64,000 bases of DNA from Tolypothrix sp. NIES-4075 (GTDB lineage: Bacteria > Cyanobacteriota > Cyanobacteriia > Cyanobacteriales > Nostocaceae): the NCBI RefSeq assembly GCF_002218085.1, contig NZ_BDUC01000001.1, positions 186,001-250,000 on the forward strand. The letters run 5' to 3'. The position numbers and the translations under genes are program-made. Below the pieces are notes generated by a model. That model was not told the origin of the DNA. It was given only the letters and a program-made list of their open reading frames with translations, and made no database searches. Positions 62,149 to 64,000 of this stretch are shown one piece after another. Within the stretch, counting starts at the first letter, position 1. Each line of letters opens with the position of its first letter.

Positions 62149-63186
62149 GTGCTTTTAAATGTTCAAACGTTCCATCTGAGCGCCATCGCTTTAACCATCG
62201 ATGAGACGAGCTTTTGGACGCCCAAAGGAGCTAGACCACCGGGATTTAAAAAGGTCAAGAAATACAAATCATTCACTCTAAAACAAGCTGGCTATAAGTT
62301 TTTAGGTGGCAATCGAATTAAGATTGGAAATCGGACTTATCAATATTGGAACTCAAAAAAGATAGAAGGAACTGTCAAAACGCTAACCATTAAACGCACT
62401 TCATTGGGTGAGTTATTTCTGGTTGTGGTTGTTGATGACGGTAGTAATCCAGATATTCAAGTTAAGACGGGTAGAATCGCTGGCTTTGACTTTGGATTAA
62501 AAACATTTCTCACTTGCTCAGACGGCATCAAAATTGAGTCACCCCAATTTTTCAAACAGTCCCTAAATGACATCAAGAAAGCTGGTAGGCAACACTCTAA
62601 AAAACTAAAAGGCTCATCCAATAGGGAACGAGCGAGGAAGAACTTAGTACGCAAATATGAGGACATCTCTAATCGTCGGCGTGACTGGTTTTGGAAGTTA
62701 GCGCATGACCTAACTGATAAATTCGACATTCTCTGCTTTGAGACTTTAAATCTTAAGGGAATGCAGCGGCTTTGGGGTAGAAAGATATCAGAGTTAGCTT
62801 TCGGTGAGTTTCTACAAATCTTAGAATGGGTTGCTAAAAAGAAAAAGAAACTGGTTGTTTTCATCGACCAATGGTATCCCAGTTCAAAGACCTGTTCTAG
62901 TTGCGGACACGTTTTAGAAAGTCTTGATTTGTCTATTAGAGAATGGCGTTGTCCCTCCTGTCAGTCAGTGAACGGAAGGGATGATAACGCCAGCAAGAAT
63001 ATTTGTGCTGTCGGGGCATCGACTGTTGGGTTAGGTGATGTAAGTCGGGCTACGCCTGCACTGCAATTGCTGTTTGAGCCTAGAATCCCCGCAATTAAAT
63101 TGCGGGGAGTATGTCAAAAGCTGTTTTATGGTTCAGGCGCAACCATATATTTTTCCAGAACTGCCTTCCAAACTAAATATGCCTGA
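62149..63186 (+). CDS. tnpB: IS605-family TnpB RNA-guided nuclease, N-terminally truncated
   Basis: 345 residues. RuvC triad present: D114 (AGFDFGLKTF), E198 (CFETLNLKGM) and D278 (GRDDNASKN). Zinc ribbon Cys249/252 and 268/271 (CSSCG, CPSC). Homology begins at about residue 38 (KKYKSFTLKQAGYKFLGG); roughly 80-90 residues of the usual N-terminal wedge/helical part are missing, so guide-RNA binding is probably impaired. The tail after VGLGDVSRA reads into the element's right end. No TnpA next to it. Orphan IS605-like (OMEGA) remnant inserted into the dead cargo. Confidence 0.9.
   Translation: MLLNVQTFHLSAIALTIDETSFWTPKGARPPGFKKVKKYKSFTLKQAGYKFLGGNRIKIGNRTYQYWNSKKIEGTVKTLTIKRTSLGELFLVVVVDDGSNPDIQVKTGRIAGFDFGLKTFLTCSDGIKIESPQFFKQSLNDIKKAGRQHSKKLKGSSNRERARKNLVRKYEDISNRRRDWFWKLAHDLTDKFDILCFETLNLKGMQRLWGRKISELAFGEFLQILEWVAKKKKKLVVFIDQWYPSSKTCSSCGHVLESLDLSIREWRCPSCQSVNGRDDNASKNICAVGASTVGLGDVSRATPALQLLFEPRIPAIKLRGVCQKLFYGSGATIYFSRTAFQTKYA
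63087..63107 (+). repeat. IS605-type right-end hairpin (putative omega-RNA scaffold)
   Basis: CCCCGCAATT and AATTGCGGGG around one A, inside the 3' end of tnpB. In this family the 3' region folds as the guide-RNA scaffold and right-end hairpin. The element's right border would lie shortly after. Confidence 0.6.
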
Positions 63187-63875
63187 CCATTTAAATGTAG
63201 CCCATCCACTGTATATTGAGCATCTAATTGGTTTTCTGAGTCTAATAAAAGAGAAAATATATCTATATATTCATAATTAAATTCTTTCGCTAACTTTTTC
63301 AAGCCGGAATTAAGTTTTAATACGTTATTATTATCTTGCCAATATAGATAAAGTTTATTGTTGACAGGTAAGACACTTTGCACAAATACTTTTGTCTTTG
63401 GTATTTTTTCTTGAAATTCACGTAAGATATTTTTATATTGTTCTAAAGTTGCTGTTACCGATTTACCATCATTGATTAAATCGTTAATACCTATCATTAA
63501 GAATATTTGTTTTGTTTTGGATTCTAATATGGTATTTAAACGATGTAATATTCTCTCTGTGGTATCACCAGAAATACCCCTGTTTTTTACATTCAATCCT
63601 AATAATTCTGTCCATTCACCTTCATCGGTGATACTATCACCCAACATAATGATATCCGATTCAGATAATGGTAGTTTTTCAAATTGGCTTTTTTTATGCC
63701 AATAGTAAGGCGGATAGTCAAAATGTTTACTCTTCTTTTTGGGGAAAATATGCAAAACTTTATTAAATAAATATGAAATACCACCTTTTTTGGCAATAAA
63801 TAAAGCGAGAGCGATAAAAAATAAAATATTTAGAAGAGAGGAAAGTATTAAAAAACTTGTAGTTTGATTAATCAT
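63126..63875 (-). CDS. Membrane-anchored SGNH/GDSL hydrolase
   Basis: 249 residues. N-terminal anchor about 10-28. GDSL blocks: I IIMLGDSITDEGEW (Ser), III LMIGINDLIND (Asn), V DGLHLNGQAY (Asp/His); block II GISGDTT. Likely carbohydrate O-deacetylase or lipase-like esterase at the cell surface. Its ATG overlaps the TGA of the upstream gene (ATGA), so it is translationally coupled to it. Complete despite lying next to the IS605 remnant. Confidence 0.88.
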   Translation of the reverse strand: MINQTTSFLILSSLLNILFFIALALFIAKKGGISYLFNKVLHIFPKKKSKHFDYPPYYWHKKSQFEKLPLSESDIIMLGDSITDEGEWTELLGLNVKNRGISGDTTERILHRLNTILESKTKQIFLMIGINDLINDGKSVTATLEQYKNILREFQEKIPKTKVFVQSVLPVNNKLYLYWQDNNNVLKLNSGLKKLAKEFNYEYIDIFSLLLDSENQLDAQYTVDGLHLNGQAYLVWKAVLEKYMVAPEP

Positions 63876-64000
63876 ATTTTTAAATTAAATATCGGAGATT
63901 TAGTTGATTGTTGAGAATTAGTTAAAAAAAGCTGCACTCGCTGCCATACTTGTTCTAATAAATTAGGATTATCTGCATCAAACCACTCAATTTGTGGAGA
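63872..64000 (-). CDS. C-terminal end of an unknown protein (5' part beyond window)
   Basis: The minus strand is open from the window edge to a TGA at 63872-63874: SPQIEWFDADNPNLLEQVWQ, then a polar tail. About 42 residues only. Overlaps the SGNH start by 4 bp, so both belong to one operon, perhaps polysaccharide modification. Confidence 0.6.
   Translation of the reverse strand, partial: SPQIEWFDADNPNLLEQVWQRVQLFLTNSQQSTKSPIFNLKI

Overview
The window is chromosomal DNA from a cyanobacterium, most likely a filamentous heterocyst-forming member of the Nostocales. The evidence is direct: the HIP1 octamer GCGATCGC recurs throughout. Photosynthesis genes are present (chlI, a Hli protein, a Psb35-like protein, a Tab2 homologue, a helical carotenoid protein). 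Spacers are packed with tandem heptamers (STRRs) and palindromic repeats of the kind known from Nostoc and Calothrix relatives. The genus cannot be fixed from sequence alone.

Layout. 1-5.8 kb: NarL-type response regulator (cut by the window edge), TagA/WecB glycosyltransferase, ftsE, two cyanobacterial hypotheticals, and an alpha/beta-hydrolase that has lost two of three catalytic residues. 5.8-10.7 kb: DUF4330 protein, M48 protease, PPP-type phosphatase, DUF2470 protein, a solitary C5 DNA methyltransferase, and a decayed MazEF-like pair whose toxin remnant overlaps the methyltransferase end. 10.8-18.6 kb: Tab2, an EamA transporter, a response regulator, a ferredoxin-type reductase, a GAF histidine kinase, rsmB and a TerB-like protein. 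18.7-25 kb: Psb35-like protein, class A PBP, folK, Nudix hydrolase, SAM methyltransferase, rpmA and rplU. 25-33.4 kb: RlaP-type nucleotidyltransferase, chlI, Uma2, a 13-unit 21-bp array, queG, a HAD phosphatase and a helical carotenoid protein. 33.4-38.6 kb: a DevBCA/MacAB-like exporter and a TPR protein. 38.6-47.5 kb: response regulator, gyrA-like topoisomerase, hli, sigA, a long spacer with a 131-bp hairpin element, and a fasciclin lipoprotein. 47.6-59.2 kb: two hypotheticals, a class IV aminotransferase, ftsH, Uma2, glcD, a GHL10 glycosidase-like protein, a membrane protein and a large PAS/GAF kinase.

The most interesting region is 59.3-63.2 kb. Directly after a tRNA-Lys(CUU) gene lies a Tn7-like transposon end: a TGTACA terminus followed by three 20-bp repeats. 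It is followed by the 3' part of cas12k on the minus strand and a MerR-like regulator (CvkR type), divergent from it and missing its N-terminus. Then come fragments of an AAA-like ATPase, HsdR and HsdM, an HTH protein remnant, and an N-terminally truncated IS605-type TnpB. I read this as the ruin of a type V-K CRISPR-associated transposon (CAST) that homed to the tRNA gene and carried restriction-modification cargo. No tnsB, tnsC, tniQ, tracrRNA or CRISPR array is visible.

A second theme is repeat traffic. STRRs and palindromic repeats separate operon genes and supply stop codons to several genes. In rsmB (two places) and the gyrA-like gene they appear to have been accepted in frame as extra protein segments.
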